Shown one piece after another: positions 7,763 through 14,193 of a stretch of 18,492 nt of DNA. Source of the DNA: Pirellulales bacterium (GTDB taxonomy: Bacteria; Planctomycetota; Planctomycetia; Pirellulales; Thermoguttaceae). Positions within the stretch are counted from its first letter, which is position 1; each line of letters begins with the position of its first letter. A model generated the notes under the pieces. The model had not been told where the DNA came from. It saw only the letters and a program-made list of their open reading frames with translations, and did not search any database. The translations under genes were made by a program, and so were the position numbers. The DNA lies in the NCBI GenBank assembly GCA_030642635.1, contig DAOWNK010000023.1, forward strand, positions 1-18,492, read 5' to 3'.

Positions 7763-8086
7763 TTATTGCGACGGGCCATAAGGAACCGGCTGTCGGCAAT
7801 TCCGACGAATCCGCTCGGCCAACTCCTCCAGCGTGATGTCGTGCACCAAAAATCGCTTTTGACGCGACGTTGCTCCGCCGATCAACTCGATTTGCGACTT
7901 GCGCAGTGCGAGCGACTTGCTCAACAATGCAATGATCGCCTTGTTGGCCTTGCCCTTCTCTGGCGATTGTGTGATACAGACTTTCAACATGCCGTGGAGT
8001 TCGCCGCTGAGTTCGTTCCGCCGAGCACCCGGCTGCGCCCGGACCGGCAGGATCGTCCCGTTGTCGTGCGGCTGTAAGTCGATCAT
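7763..8086 (-). CDS. yggU: DUF167 / YggU family protein
   Basis: The 107-residue protein matches the DUF167 (UPF0235) family. It has the N-terminal VRAQPGARRNE strand, the central KVCITQSPEKGKANKAIIALLSK region (family KGKAN motif), and a LRKSQIELIGGATSRQKRF segment. The family is of unsettled function, small and cytoplasmic. The start ATG (8084-8086) overlaps the yggS stop as ATGA, so the gene is probably translationally coupled to yggS. The yggS-yggU neighbourhood is common in bacteria. The C-terminal residues beyond about 95 are short and unremarkable. Confidence 0.88.
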   Translation of the reverse strand: MIDLQPHDNGTILPVRAQPGARRNELSGELHGMLKVCITQSPEKGKANKAIIALLSKSLALRKSQIELIGGATSRQKRFLVHDITLEELAERIRRNCRQPVPYGPSQ

Positions 8087-8790
8087 CGCAGCACTCCGTG
8101 GAACAGCGCCGTGCCGACGCGCACGATCGTGGCGCCCTCCTCAATCGCCGCTTCAAAGTCGCCGCTCATGCCCATCGACAGTTCGTCCAGCGTTATTCCT
8201 TCCGGGCAGTTTTCGTGCAGCCGGTCGCGTAACTGTCGCAGCTTGGCGAAGTCGGCCCCGGCGCCGGCAAGCCCCGACTGCAATCCGGCCATGCACATCA
8301 AACCCCGAACCTCGATGTTCCCGCACTCGGCCAACTCCTCCAAAAGCGGTTCGACGGCATCCGGCTCTAATCCGTGCTTGGCCGATTCGCCGGAGACGTT
8401 CACCTCCAACAGCACCGGCACACGGCGGGAAAGTTCACCGGCGGCCGAGTCGACCGCCCGAGCAAGCCGGACACTGTCGACCGAATGGATCATCTCGATA
8501 AGCGGCACTGTTCGACGGACCTTGTTCCGCTGGAGGTGCCCGATCATGTGCCACCGGACGTGCAGGTCTTCCAATGCCTCGGCCTTCTCCCAAAGCTGCT
8601 GCGGCCGGCTCTCGCCCAACTCGGTGCAGCCGGCGGCGACCAGTGCACGAACTTCCGTCGGGCCGACGTACTTTGTCACGCCGACAAGCATAATCTGCTT
8701 GGCATTGCGTCCACTCCTGGCAGCCGCATCGGTAATTCGGCCGTGCATCTCGGCAAGGTTCTCGGCAATTTGGGCTGTAAGGTCGGGCAT
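8083..8790 (-). CDS. yggS: YggS/PLPBP family pyridoxal-phosphate homeostasis protein
   Basis: The 235-residue protein is a single-domain PLP-binding TIM barrel related to the N-terminal domain of alanine racemase. It helps regulate vitamin B6 and amino-acid pools and has no known catalytic activity. Lys40 in LVGVTKYV is the PLP lysine. HMIGHLQRNK and the final SMGMSGDFEAAIEEG / VRVGTALF blocks are family signatures. The ATG at 8790 is chosen because MPDLTAQIAENL begins the normal fold. A longer frame from 8862 would run through the inverted repeat at 8799-8878 and encodes an unrelated basic stretch. It lies downstream of metG and overlaps yggU by 4 bp. Confidence 0.95.
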   Translation of the reverse strand: MPDLTAQIAENLAEMHGRITDAAARSGRNAKQIMLVGVTKYVGPTEVRALVAAGCTELGESRPQQLWEKAEALEDLHVRWHMIGHLQRNKVRRTVPLIEMIHSVDSVRLARAVDSAAGELSRRVPVLLEVNVSGESAKHGLEPDAVEPLLEELAECGNIEVRGLMCMAGLQSGLAGAGADFAKLRQLRDRLHENCPEGITLDELSMGMSGDFEAAIEEGATIVRVGTALFHGVLR

Positions 8791-8798
8791 GGTATTTT

Positions 8799-8878
8799 CA
8801 TAAAGCCGCGACCGGTGGTCGCGCCGAGCACTATTAAACCACCGGCGGCTCTGCGCGACCACCGGTCGCGGCTTTATG
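8799..8878. repeat. Perfect 26-bp inverted repeat between metG and yggS
   Basis: The arms 8799-8824 and 8853-8878 are exact reverse complements of each other, separated by 28 bases. Each arm contains GCGACC/GGTCGC and can also form its own small hairpin. The right arm shares 23 bases with 3592-3614. In a metG transcript the whole element would fold into a very stable stem and could end or stabilise the message, leaving yggS under lower or separate expression. Confidence 0.8.
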
Positions 8879-8886
8879 GTTCACTT

Positions 8887-10878
8887 TCAATGCACTCTTT
8901 GCCCCGGTTTTGCGCCATCGTCGGGTGAAAGCAGGAAAATCTCTTTTCCGCCGTCGCCGGCGGCGACGATCATGCCTTCGCTCAGCCCGAACTTCATCCG
9001 ACGCGGTGCAAGGTTCGCCACGCATACGACCAGCCGGCCGACGAGGTCTTCCGGCCGATACGCCTCCTTGATGCCTGCAAATACGGTCCGCTGTTCGTCG
9101 CCGCCGAGGTTGAGTGTCAGTTTGAGCAGCTTTTTCGCATCGGCGACGTCCTCGGCCGCCGCCACCCTGGCGACACGCAAATCGACCTTCATAAAATCGT
9201 CGAAGCTGCACGTCTCGGCAAGTGGCACGGCCGTCCCGGCCGTGGCATCGTGCTCAGTACTCTCGGCAATCATCGCTTCCAGATGCTTGCGATCAACTCG
9301 CTGCATCATGTGCTTGAACTTGCCGACCGGAGTGTCAAGCAACGGCTGTTGCGACTGTTCCCAACGCTCAATCGGCTCGCCGAGCAACTCGCCGGTCTGT
9401 TGTGCCAGTCGCGGCAGCACCGGTGATAAGTAAACGGCCAGTTGACGGAACAGGTTAAGCGCCACGGTGCAGACGTCCTGCAACTGTGCAGTTTTCTCCG
9501 GGTCTTTGTGCAGTTTCCACGGTGCGTGGTGTTCGACGAACCGGTTGGCGCGGTCGGCCGCGGCCAGTATCGTCCTGATCGCCCGGGCGTAATCGCACGA
9601 TTCATACGCCTGGGCAATCTCCCGACCGTCCTGGGCCGCCTGTCGGAACAGCCCGCCGTCGTCGGGATACTTTTCGGAAAGCCCTACGGTGGCGAATTTT
9701 GCCGCCCGGCTGGCAAGGTTCACCACGTTGCCGACCATGTCGGAGTTCACCCGCGTGACGAACTCGCCAAGGTTCAGGTCGAGGTCGTCCACGCGCGAGG
9801 TCAGTTTCGAGGCGTAATAGTATCGCAGGTACGCCGGGTCGAGATGCTTCAAGTACGTCGATGCACAAACGAACGTGCCCTTTGTCTTCGACATCTTCGC
9901 ACCGTCGACGGTCAGGAAACCGTGTATGTGAATCTTCGTGGGCAACTGGTACCTGGAGGTCTTCAGCATGGCCGGCCAGAAGAGCGTGTGGAAGTAGGTG
10001 ATGTCTTTACCGATGAAGTGGTGGATTTCGGTTTGCTCGCCTGCCCACCAGTCGTTGAAATCTTCGCCCTGGCGATCGCACCACTGTCGGGTAGAGGCCA
10101 TATAGCCGATCGGTGCATCGAACCAAACGTACCAATAATTGTCCGGGCTGTCGGGTATATTGAATCCGAAATACGGCGCCGGCCGCGAGACGTCCCAGTC
10201 GCGGAGCGGCTCGTGCAGGAAGTGGCCGTGCAGGTAGTTGGCCACTTCCGGCTGCAAGTGCCCTTCGCTGCGGGTCCACTCGTCAAGGAACCCGTGAAGC
10301 CGCTCGATGTTGATAAACAGGTGGTCGGCGCTGCGCACCTCCGGCGTGGTGTTGGTAAGCGTGCTAAGGGGATTGACCATCTCGACCGGGCTGTAATGTG
10401 CGCCGCAGCGGTCGCAACTATCGCCGTACTGGTCCTCCGCCGCGCACTTCGGGCAGGTGCCTTTGACGAACCGGTCTGCCAGGAACGTGTCGGCTTCTGC
10501 ATCGTAGAGCTGTGTGACCTCTTGTTGGCTGACCAATCCTGCCTCGCGTATCGAGTTCCAAATCTCCTCGCACAATTCACGATTTTCCGAGCAGTGCGTG
10601 CTGCCGTAGTTGTCGAACTCTATGTCAAACCCGGCGAAGTCTTCGATGTGGGAGCGTTGCATTTTTGTGATCAGTTCTTCCTCGCCGATTGATTCTTCGC
10701 GTGCGCGGATCATAATCGCCGTGCCGTGCGTATCGTCGGCGCAGATGTAGATGCAGCGGTTGCCCTGCAATTTTTGGAACCGGACCCAGATGTCGGTCTG
10801 TATGTATTCGACCAGGTGTCCGATGTGTATATGTCCGTTAGCGTACGGCAGTGCGCTGGTAACGAGGAGTTGTCGCAT
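8887..10878 (-). CDS. metG: Methionyl-tRNA synthetase
   Basis: This class I synthetase charges tRNA-Met. The 663-residue product is the long MetG form. It has the HIGH motif at 18-21 (HIHIGH), a zinc knuckle with Cys142, Cys145, Cys155 and Cys158, and the KMSK motif at 328-331 (KMSKTKG). The anticodon-binding helical domain follows, and residues of about 560-663 form a C-terminal EMAPII-like tRNA-binding domain (DLRVARV ... NLAPRRMKFGLSEGMIV). The ATG at 10878 directly precedes the conserved TSALPYANG strand, so the start is secure, although no Shine-Dalgarno sequence is seen. It is the first gene of a probable metG-yggS-yggU unit. A GTTTAGC-type hairpin lies in its leader. Confidence 0.98.
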   Translation of the reverse strand: MRQLLVTSALPYANGHIHIGHLVEYIQTDIWVRFQKLQGNRCIYICADDTHGTAIMIRAREESIGEEELITKMQRSHIEDFAGFDIEFDNYGSTHCSENRELCEEIWNSIREAGLVSQQEVTQLYDAEADTFLADRFVKGTCPKCAAEDQYGDSCDRCGAHYSPVEMVNPLSTLTNTTPEVRSADHLFINIERLHGFLDEWTRSEGHLQPEVANYLHGHFLHEPLRDWDVSRPAPYFGFNIPDSPDNYWYVWFDAPIGYMASTRQWCDRQGEDFNDWWAGEQTEIHHFIGKDITYFHTLFWPAMLKTSRYQLPTKIHIHGFLTVDGAKMSKTKGTFVCASTYLKHLDPAYLRYYYASKLTSRVDDLDLNLGEFVTRVNSDMVGNVVNLASRAAKFATVGLSEKYPDDGGLFRQAAQDGREIAQAYESCDYARAIRTILAAADRANRFVEHHAPWKLHKDPEKTAQLQDVCTVALNLFRQLAVYLSPVLPRLAQQTGELLGEPIERWEQSQQPLLDTPVGKFKHMMQRVDRKHLEAMIAESTEHDATAGTAVPLAETCSFDDFMKVDLRVARVAAAEDVADAKKLLKLTLNLGGDEQRTVFAGIKEAYRPEDLVGRLVVCVANLAPRRMKFGLSEGMIVAAGDGGKEIFLLSPDDGAKPGQRVH

Positions 10879-10912
10879 GGTGGTGTGTTTTATTGTGTTT
10901 AGTGTTGATTAA

Positions 10913-10942
10913 GTTTAGCGGTCGCCGGCACGCCGGCTAAAC
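10913..10942. repeat. GTTTAGC-type palindromic repeat
   Basis: GTTTAGCGGTCGCCGGCACG followed by CCGGCTAAAC is bounded by perfect GTTTAGC/GCTAAAC ends and folds into a compact GC-rich hairpin. It is the most complete copy of the family also seen at 1042-1106, 4976-5047 and 13522-13553. It lies 35 bp upstream of the metG ATG. Confidence 0.7.
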
Positions 10943-10993
10943 CCACTTCTACATTGTATCGGAATTTTCACAAGTCAGACACGGCGCCCTCGC

Positions 10994-11040
10994 ATTGCAT
11001 ATCTGCAATCATTGCACGCAATAAATTGCAAATATGCACC
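10994..11040. promoter_or_regulatory. Three TTGCA-type palindromes, putative enhancer-binding sites
   Basis: Site 1 is ATTGCA-TATC-TGCAAT (10994-11009), a perfect palindrome. Site 2 is ATTGC-AC-GCAAT (11011-11022). Site 3 is ATTGCA-AATA-TGCA followed by CC (11025-11040). Sites 1 and 3 have the same 6-4-6 layout, with centres 31 bp apart, close to three helical turns. They lie about 118-163 bp upstream of the start expected from the sigma54 promoter, the usual place for activator sites. Confidence 0.65.
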
Positions 11041-11130
11041 CCCAACGTTCGCCTATCACGCACGCGGCCAATCGTCGCAACTCGCTTTATGGCAAGGAGT
11101 TACAGGTTTTTCGCTAAATTCACGTCATAC

Positions 11131-11147
11131 CGGCACGATTGTTGCAA
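11131..11147 (+). promoter_or_regulatory. Sigma54 (RpoN) -24/-12 promoter
   Basis: CGGCACG-ATTG-TTGCAA matches the sigma54 consensus TGGCACG-N4-TTGCA at every position but the first. The invariant GG (11132-11133) and GC (11144-11145) are exactly 10 bp apart. Transcription would start near 11157, giving a 44-nt leader to the DUF5320 ATG. No good sigma70 promoter is seen in this gap on the plus strand. Confidence 0.8.
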
Positions 11148-11200
11148 ATACGACACTCCAGTAGTTTGTAGTATACACCATTACAAAAAGGAGAAATATT

Positions 11201-11590
11201 ATGCCAGGCGGAGACAGAACAGGACCGCAAGGAATGGGACCGATGACGGGCCGTGCGGCCGGACTTTGCACCGGAAACCCTGTCCCAGGATACATGAATC
11301 CGGGCTTCGGCGGTGGGTTCGGCGGTGGGTTCGGTCGCGGACGCGGCGGACGCGGCGGAGGCGGTGGACGAGGATGGCGAAATTGGTTCTATGCCACCGG
11401 GCTTACCGGTTGGCAACGAACTGCACAAGCGACGCCTCCTCAACAGCCGCCCGTTGCCGTAGCCACACCGGTCCAGGCCGATGCGACGCCGCAACAGCAG
11501 GAAGTCGAAATTGAAATGCTCCGAAGCCAGGTCGAGCAACTCGAAGCGACACTCGGCGGGCTGAAGAGCCGGCTCAGTGAATTGCAGTAG
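11201..11590 (+). CDS. DUF5320 domain protein (Gly/Arg-rich, C-terminal coiled coil)
   Basis: The 129-residue protein opens with the DUF5320 signature: MPGGDRTGPQGMGPMTGRAA, one Cys24, then a GYMNPGFGGGFGGGFGR-type low-complexity stretch. A short aromatic segment (WRNWFYATGLTGW) follows. Residues of about 98-129 form heptads (EIEMLRSQVEQLEATLGG) typical of a coiled coil that should make it oligomeric. DUF5320 proteins are of unknown function. They occur mainly in anaerobes, often beside NifX/NifB-type Fe-Mo cofactor domain or MRP ATPase genes. None is present here. AAAGGAG (11187-11193) supports the start. The sigma54 promoter and palindromes upstream suggest regulated expression. Confidence 0.88.
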   Translation: MPGGDRTGPQGMGPMTGRAAGLCTGNPVPGYMNPGFGGGFGGGFGRGRGGRGGGGGRGWRNWFYATGLTGWQRTAQATPPQQPPVAVATPVQADATPQQQEVEIEMLRSQVEQLEATLGGLKSRLSELQ

Positions 11591-11603
11591 GCCGTTGCGG
11601 GAC

Positions 11604-11633
11604 TTGACAACACACCAATTTTGCGAGTATCGC
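11604..11633 (+). promoter_or_regulatory. Possible sigma70 promoter of the toxin-antitoxin pair
   Basis: A perfect TTGACA (11604-11609) lies 62 bp before the antitoxin ATG. The -10 is unclear: GAGTAT (spacer 15) or TATCGC (spacer 18) are the only candidates, each matching 3 of 6 bases. Confidence 0.35.
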
Positions 11634-11670
11634 AGTGTGGGATTATGCACGGCAGTAGGATTAAGTAACA

Positions 11671-11883
11671 ATGCTTAAATCGATTGAAGCCATAATTGAA
11701 AAAGATGGAGCCGCCCATCTCAAGGGGCCTGTCCATCTCGTTGCTTCATGTCAGGCGATTGAAGCCGTGATTGATGAATCCTCTGTGCCCGAAACGGCGC
11801 TGCTTAGCGAAGAGGCATTTGCCGAAAACTGGAGCCGACCGGAGGAGGACAAAGCATGGTCACACCTACAGCAGGCACAGTAG
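11671..11883 (+). CDS. Antitoxin of a MazF/PemK-type pair
   Basis: The 70-residue acidic protein lies directly before a MazF/PemK-family toxin gene and overlaps it by 28 bp. Its N-terminal half (IEAIIEKDGAAHLKGPVHL) resembles a short AbrB/MazE-like beta-strand DNA-binding segment. The acidic C-terminal half (ETALLSEEAFAENWSRPEED then KAWSHLQ) resembles the toxin-wrapping tails of related planctomycete and cyanobacterial antitoxins. The assignment rests on position, size, overlap and this tail. The expected role is to neutralise the toxin and repress its own operon. Confidence 0.75.
   Translation: MLKSIEAIIEKDGAAHLKGPVHLVASCQAIEAVIDESSVPETALLSEEAFAENWSRPEEDKAWSHLQQAQ
11841..11848 (+). promoter_or_regulatory. 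Strong ribosome binding site of the toxin
   Basis: GGAGGAGG lies inside the antitoxin gene, 7 nt before the toxin ATG at 11856. It fixes the toxin start and the 28-bp gene overlap. Confidence 0.7.
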
Positions 11884-12197
11884 TCCTTGTCAGATTCCCC
11901 TTTTCGGATCTGTCCTCCGCCAAGTTGCACCCGGCTGTCGTCCTTGCGTCGGCTGGTTGTGACAATTGGATTCTTTGCCAGGTTACAAGTAAACCATATG
12001 CAGATCCCGACGCGACTAGAATTCAAGAGGACGATTTTGCGACTGGATCTCTCCGGGCAGTTAGCTACGTGTGGCCCGGAAAGCTGTTCACCGCGAATAT
12101 GTCGCTGATGGTTACCGAGATCGGTAGCCTAAAGGCTGAATGCTTTCAAAAGGTTATCGCCGCTGTTGTAGACCTTCTTCAATCGCAGAGTACGTAA
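11856..12197 (+). CDS. MazF/PemK-family endoribonuclease toxin
   Basis: The 113-residue protein has the MazF/PemK SH3-like barrel pattern: GTVVLVRFPFSD (7-18), the PAVVLAS strand (26-32), ILCQVTSKPY with the conserved Thr, and LFTANMSLMVTEIGSL near residues 78-93. MazF toxins cut mRNA at short sequences. In the family the strand before PAVVL normally carries a catalytic Arg (xRPAVVL), but here it is His25 (codon CAC, 11928-11930). The toxin may therefore be weakened, inactive or of changed mechanism. The frame is intact and has a strong ribosome site. Its last 44 bp overlap the 3' end of the convergent glycosyltransferase gene. Confidence 0.85.
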   Translation: MVTPTAGTVVLVRFPFSDLSSAKLHPAVVLASAGCDNWILCQVTSKPYADPDATRIQEDDFATGSLRAVSYVWPGKLFTANMSLMVTEIGSLKAECFQKVIAAVVDLLQSQST

Positions 12198-13395
12198 AAC
12201 GCACTGCTTCCAGCCGCTCGATCAACTCGCCGCGACGCTGGAACACCTTGATGCCTTGCTCTCGGATCGGCACTTCGCACTGTGCACTTGTAAGCTCCCA
12301 GGTTGCGTTCATAAAGCTGAATACGCGGCCGAAGTAGAGGCCGCGCATCGACTCGACCAGCCGGTCCGGCTCCCGGCAACTCGCAAAGGTGCCGATTACC
12401 TCGAACAGTATATCGACCCAAAAATCGGTGTCTATCTGCGGGCCGTCGGACTCGGCAAACGTGCCTTCCAGCCTATCGACCAGTTCGGCGCTTAGGTGCT
12501 CGCGCAGCACGTCGACCGATGCGGAGAAGTTCTCAACCGCACTGCGGCGGATCATCGCCCGATCGACGTCGAGGTCTTGTGCCGGGGCAAGTTCGTTCAG
12601 GCCGAAAAGCGGTGTCTCGGCAACGGAGCAGATCGGTTTCCACTGCTCAAAACTGCCCGTGACCGTTGCAAATGCAGTGCTTACGACCTGTATGAACATC
12701 TCTCCGAGTTTCGGCGTGCTCGGCTTGTGTATTTTGGCGCCCAGCCCGACCTGGCCGATTTTATAATCGCCCAAGACGGCCTGCATCGTCATGAAGATAT
12801 CCACGCCGTACTGGTGTGTCGTGCGATGCCACGGGACCGAGACGATATGTCGGGCAAGCCGCCCGGACAGCGCGAAATCGCCGCCGATCGGCTGCCGGAT
12901 ATCGCGGCCGAAAATCCCATATATCAACGGGTAGCAGATGTTGTTGGTTATCGTCCCGTCGTATTTGTGCCGCGAGTACAACGGCGTGAGATAGTCGAAC
13001 CCTTCCTCCAAAACCGGTGCGGCCATGTAGCCGATCCATTCCGGTGTAATCGAGATCAGGTCGGCGTCGACACAGACGATCGCCCGGGCGCCGAGCGAGT
13101 AGCTTTTTCGGAAAGCGTTTGCGAAGTTCCATCCCTTTCCCGGTGTGTTTTCTGGAGTGGTTATGTATATTTTCGGCACACGGGTTTCCGTGCCGAGGAA
13201 GACCTCCTCGGTCCCGTCCGGCGAGGCGTTGTCGGCATTGATAATGGCGCTTTTCTTGCCGAGAAAGTATTTTTCCAAGCCCTCGGCGGCCATTTTGGTC
13301 GGATGCGCGATGCTGTCGGCCTCCTTGTAAGAAGGTATAACCACCACGATCTCGGCCTCAGTGACATTCTGTCGGTTGACTTCTCTTTCAAACAT
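12154..13395 (-). CDS. GT-A glycosyltransferase, glucosyl/mannosylglycerate synthase-like
   Basis: The 413-residue protein has a family 2-like GT-A fold. VVVIPSYKEADSI (17-29) is the nucleotide-binding strand, ENTPGKGWNFANAF follows, and the metal-binding motif is Asp110-Ala-Asp112 in CVDADL. The acceptor region reads DGTITNNICYPLIYGIFGRD and PIGGDFALSG. The PGKGxxxxxA, DAD and QPxGG(D/E) order resembles glucosyl- and mannosylglycerate synthases (GT78/GT81 groups), which make compatible solutes or polysaccharide precursors. The exact product is uncertain. No signal peptide or membrane segment is seen, so it is cytoplasmic. No clear Shine-Dalgarno precedes the ATG at 13395. It is transcribed alone, with a convergent toxin-antitoxin pair at its 3' end. 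Confidence 0.75.
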   Translation of the reverse strand: MFEREVNRQNVTEAEIVVVIPSYKEADSIAHPTKMAAEGLEKYFLGKKSAIINADNASPDGTEEVFLGTETRVPKIYITTPENTPGKGWNFANAFRKSYSLGARAIVCVDADLISITPEWIGYMAAPVLEEGFDYLTPLYSRHKYDGTITNNICYPLIYGIFGRDIRQPIGGDFALSGRLARHIVSVPWHRTTHQYGVDIFMTMQAVLGDYKIGQVGLGAKIHKPSTPKLGEMFIQVVSTAFATVTGSFEQWKPICSVAETPLFGLNELAPAQDLDVDRAMIRRSAVENFSASVDVLREHLSAELVDRLEGTFAESDGPQIDTDFWVDILFEVIGTFASCREPDRLVESMRGLYFGRVFSFMNATWELTSAQCEVPIREQGIKVFQRRGELIERLEAVRFTYSAIEEGLQQRR

Positions 13396-13401
13396 AGTAA
13401 T

Positions 13402-13435
13402 AGGGGCTGGGGGCTAGGGGCGAGGGGTTGGGATC
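13402..13435. repeat. G-rich GGGGCTGGGGGCTAGGGG repeat
   Basis: Degenerate GGGGCT(A/G)GGGG units occupy the start of the divergent gap immediately upstream of the glycosyltransferase ATG. The stretch is low-complexity and strand-asymmetric. It may derive from the same class of element as the purine-rich repeat at 17126-17222. Confidence 0.45.
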
Positions 13436-13521
13436 ATGATTTTGCAGGATAGTCGCTGGTTGCACCGCCGACAACCCTGTCCCCTCTGCCGAGCGGAACG
13501 GTTAGCGAAGGCCGGCCTCCA

Positions 13522-13553
13522 CGTTTAGCACCCGCCGGTACGGCGGCTTGAAC
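13522..13553. repeat. GTTTAGC-type repeat next to a promoter
   Basis: CGTTTAGCACCCGCCGGTACG and the following GGCGGCTTGAAC align with 4976-5007. The last six bases, TTGAAC, are the -35 box of the lipoprotein promoter, so this repeat copy appears to supply a promoter element. Confidence 0.55.
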
Positions 13554-13576
13554 ACCATGTGGCATTTTGCTAAACT
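13548..13576 (+). promoter_or_regulatory. Putative sigma70 promoter of the EF-hand lipoprotein gene
   Basis: TTGAAC (13548-13553) is followed after 17 bp by TAAACT (13571-13576). Transcription would start near 13583, 47 nt before the ATG at 13630. Confidence 0.55.
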
Positions 13577-13629
13577 GTTGGGCGGTTCATTTCTTCCATT
13601 CACTCGGCTCTTAAAAAAAGGACGTGGTC

Positions 13630-14193
13630 ATGTCTTATCGAATTACACGGTTCGGCGTAGCGGTGGTTTGTATTGCCGTATTGGTGGCCTTTGGATGTTC
13701 GCGAGGTCCGTCGCGGCTACACCCGCCTGCAATCAACGCATCGTCGGCCGGCAAGCAGGCTATCAAACAGTACGACACCGACGGCGACGGCAAGGTCGCC
13801 GGCGAGGAGTTGGAGCGTGCCCCGGCTCTTAAGGCGGCGTTGGAGAACCTCGACACCGACGGCGACGGGGCCGTCAGCGCAGCCGAGGTTACAGCAAGGG
13901 TCAAGGCGTGGCAGCGGTCGAAGCTGGGACGCATGTCGCTAAGCTGTACTGTCACACGTGGCGGCAGACCGTTCGAAGGTGCAACGGTCGCCTTCGTACC
14001 GGAAGAATTCCTGGGCGACGAAATTCAGCCGGCCACAGGCATAAGCAACCAGCGCGGCATGGTAATGCTCAGCGTCGCAACCAGCGGCCCGGACGACCCG
14101 CCGGGCGTGGCGCCCGGGCTGTACCGGGTCGAGATCACCAAGGCCGGCGTAGACGTTCCAGCCAAGTACAACACAGAAACCATCTTCGGCTAG
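13630..14193 (+). CDS. EF-hand lipoprotein, frame ended early by TAG
   Basis: The ATG at 13630 is 7 nt after AAAGGA (13617-13622); the in-frame GTG at 13624 is too close to that site. The 187-residue product has a hydrophobic leader and lipobox-like VAFGC with Cys23. Two EF-hand loops follow, DTDGDGKVAGEE (49-60) and DTDGDGAVSAAE (75-86). The C-terminal beta-sandwich-like region (MSLSCTVTRGGRPFEGATVAFVP ... GLYRVEITKAG) resembles carboxypeptidase-regulatory-type domains of planctomycete lipoproteins. The frame ends at TAG 14191-14193 just after YNTETIFG, but continues open for 18 more codons (EVALDAPGSEEGITFELD) to TGA 14248-14250. That tail looks like the natural final strand, so this gene may carry a nonsense mutation or be read through. 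Confidence 0.75.
   Translation: MSYRITRFGVAVVCIAVLVAFGCSRGPSRLHPPAINASSAGKQAIKQYDTDGDGKVAGEELERAPALKAALENLDTDGDGAVSAAEVTARVKAWQRSKLGRMSLSCTVTRGGRPFEGATVAFVPEEFLGDEIQPATGISNQRGMVMLSVATSGPDDPPGVAPGLYRVEITKAGVDVPAKYNTETIFG

Larger units (their letters stand above)
10879..11200. other. Divergent intergenic region, metG / DUF5320
   Basis: This gap contains the metG leader with a palindromic repeat (10913-10942), three TTGCA-type palindromes (10994-11040), and a sigma54 promoter (11131-11147). A TACAAT-like -10 for metG on the minus strand is possible at 10953-10958, but no convincing -35 accompanies it. No small gene is apparent. Confidence 0.6.

Noticed and set aside
9442..10692. Plus-strand frame of 416 codons opposite metG
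   Set aside because: metG on the other strand has complete family motifs over the same bases; this frame shows no domain.
10953..10958. TACAAT -10 box for metG on the minus strand
   Set aside because: The -10 is good, but no hexamer resembling TTGACA is present at 15-19 bp, so the promoter is not called.
12496..13452. Plus-strand frame of 318 codons opposite the glycosyltransferase
   Set aside because: The opposite strand carries the GT-A motifs in order; this frame is an antisense shadow.
13624..13632. GTG at 13624 as the lipoprotein start
   Set aside because: It is only 1 nt from the AAAGGA ribosome site; the ATG at 13630 has proper spacing.
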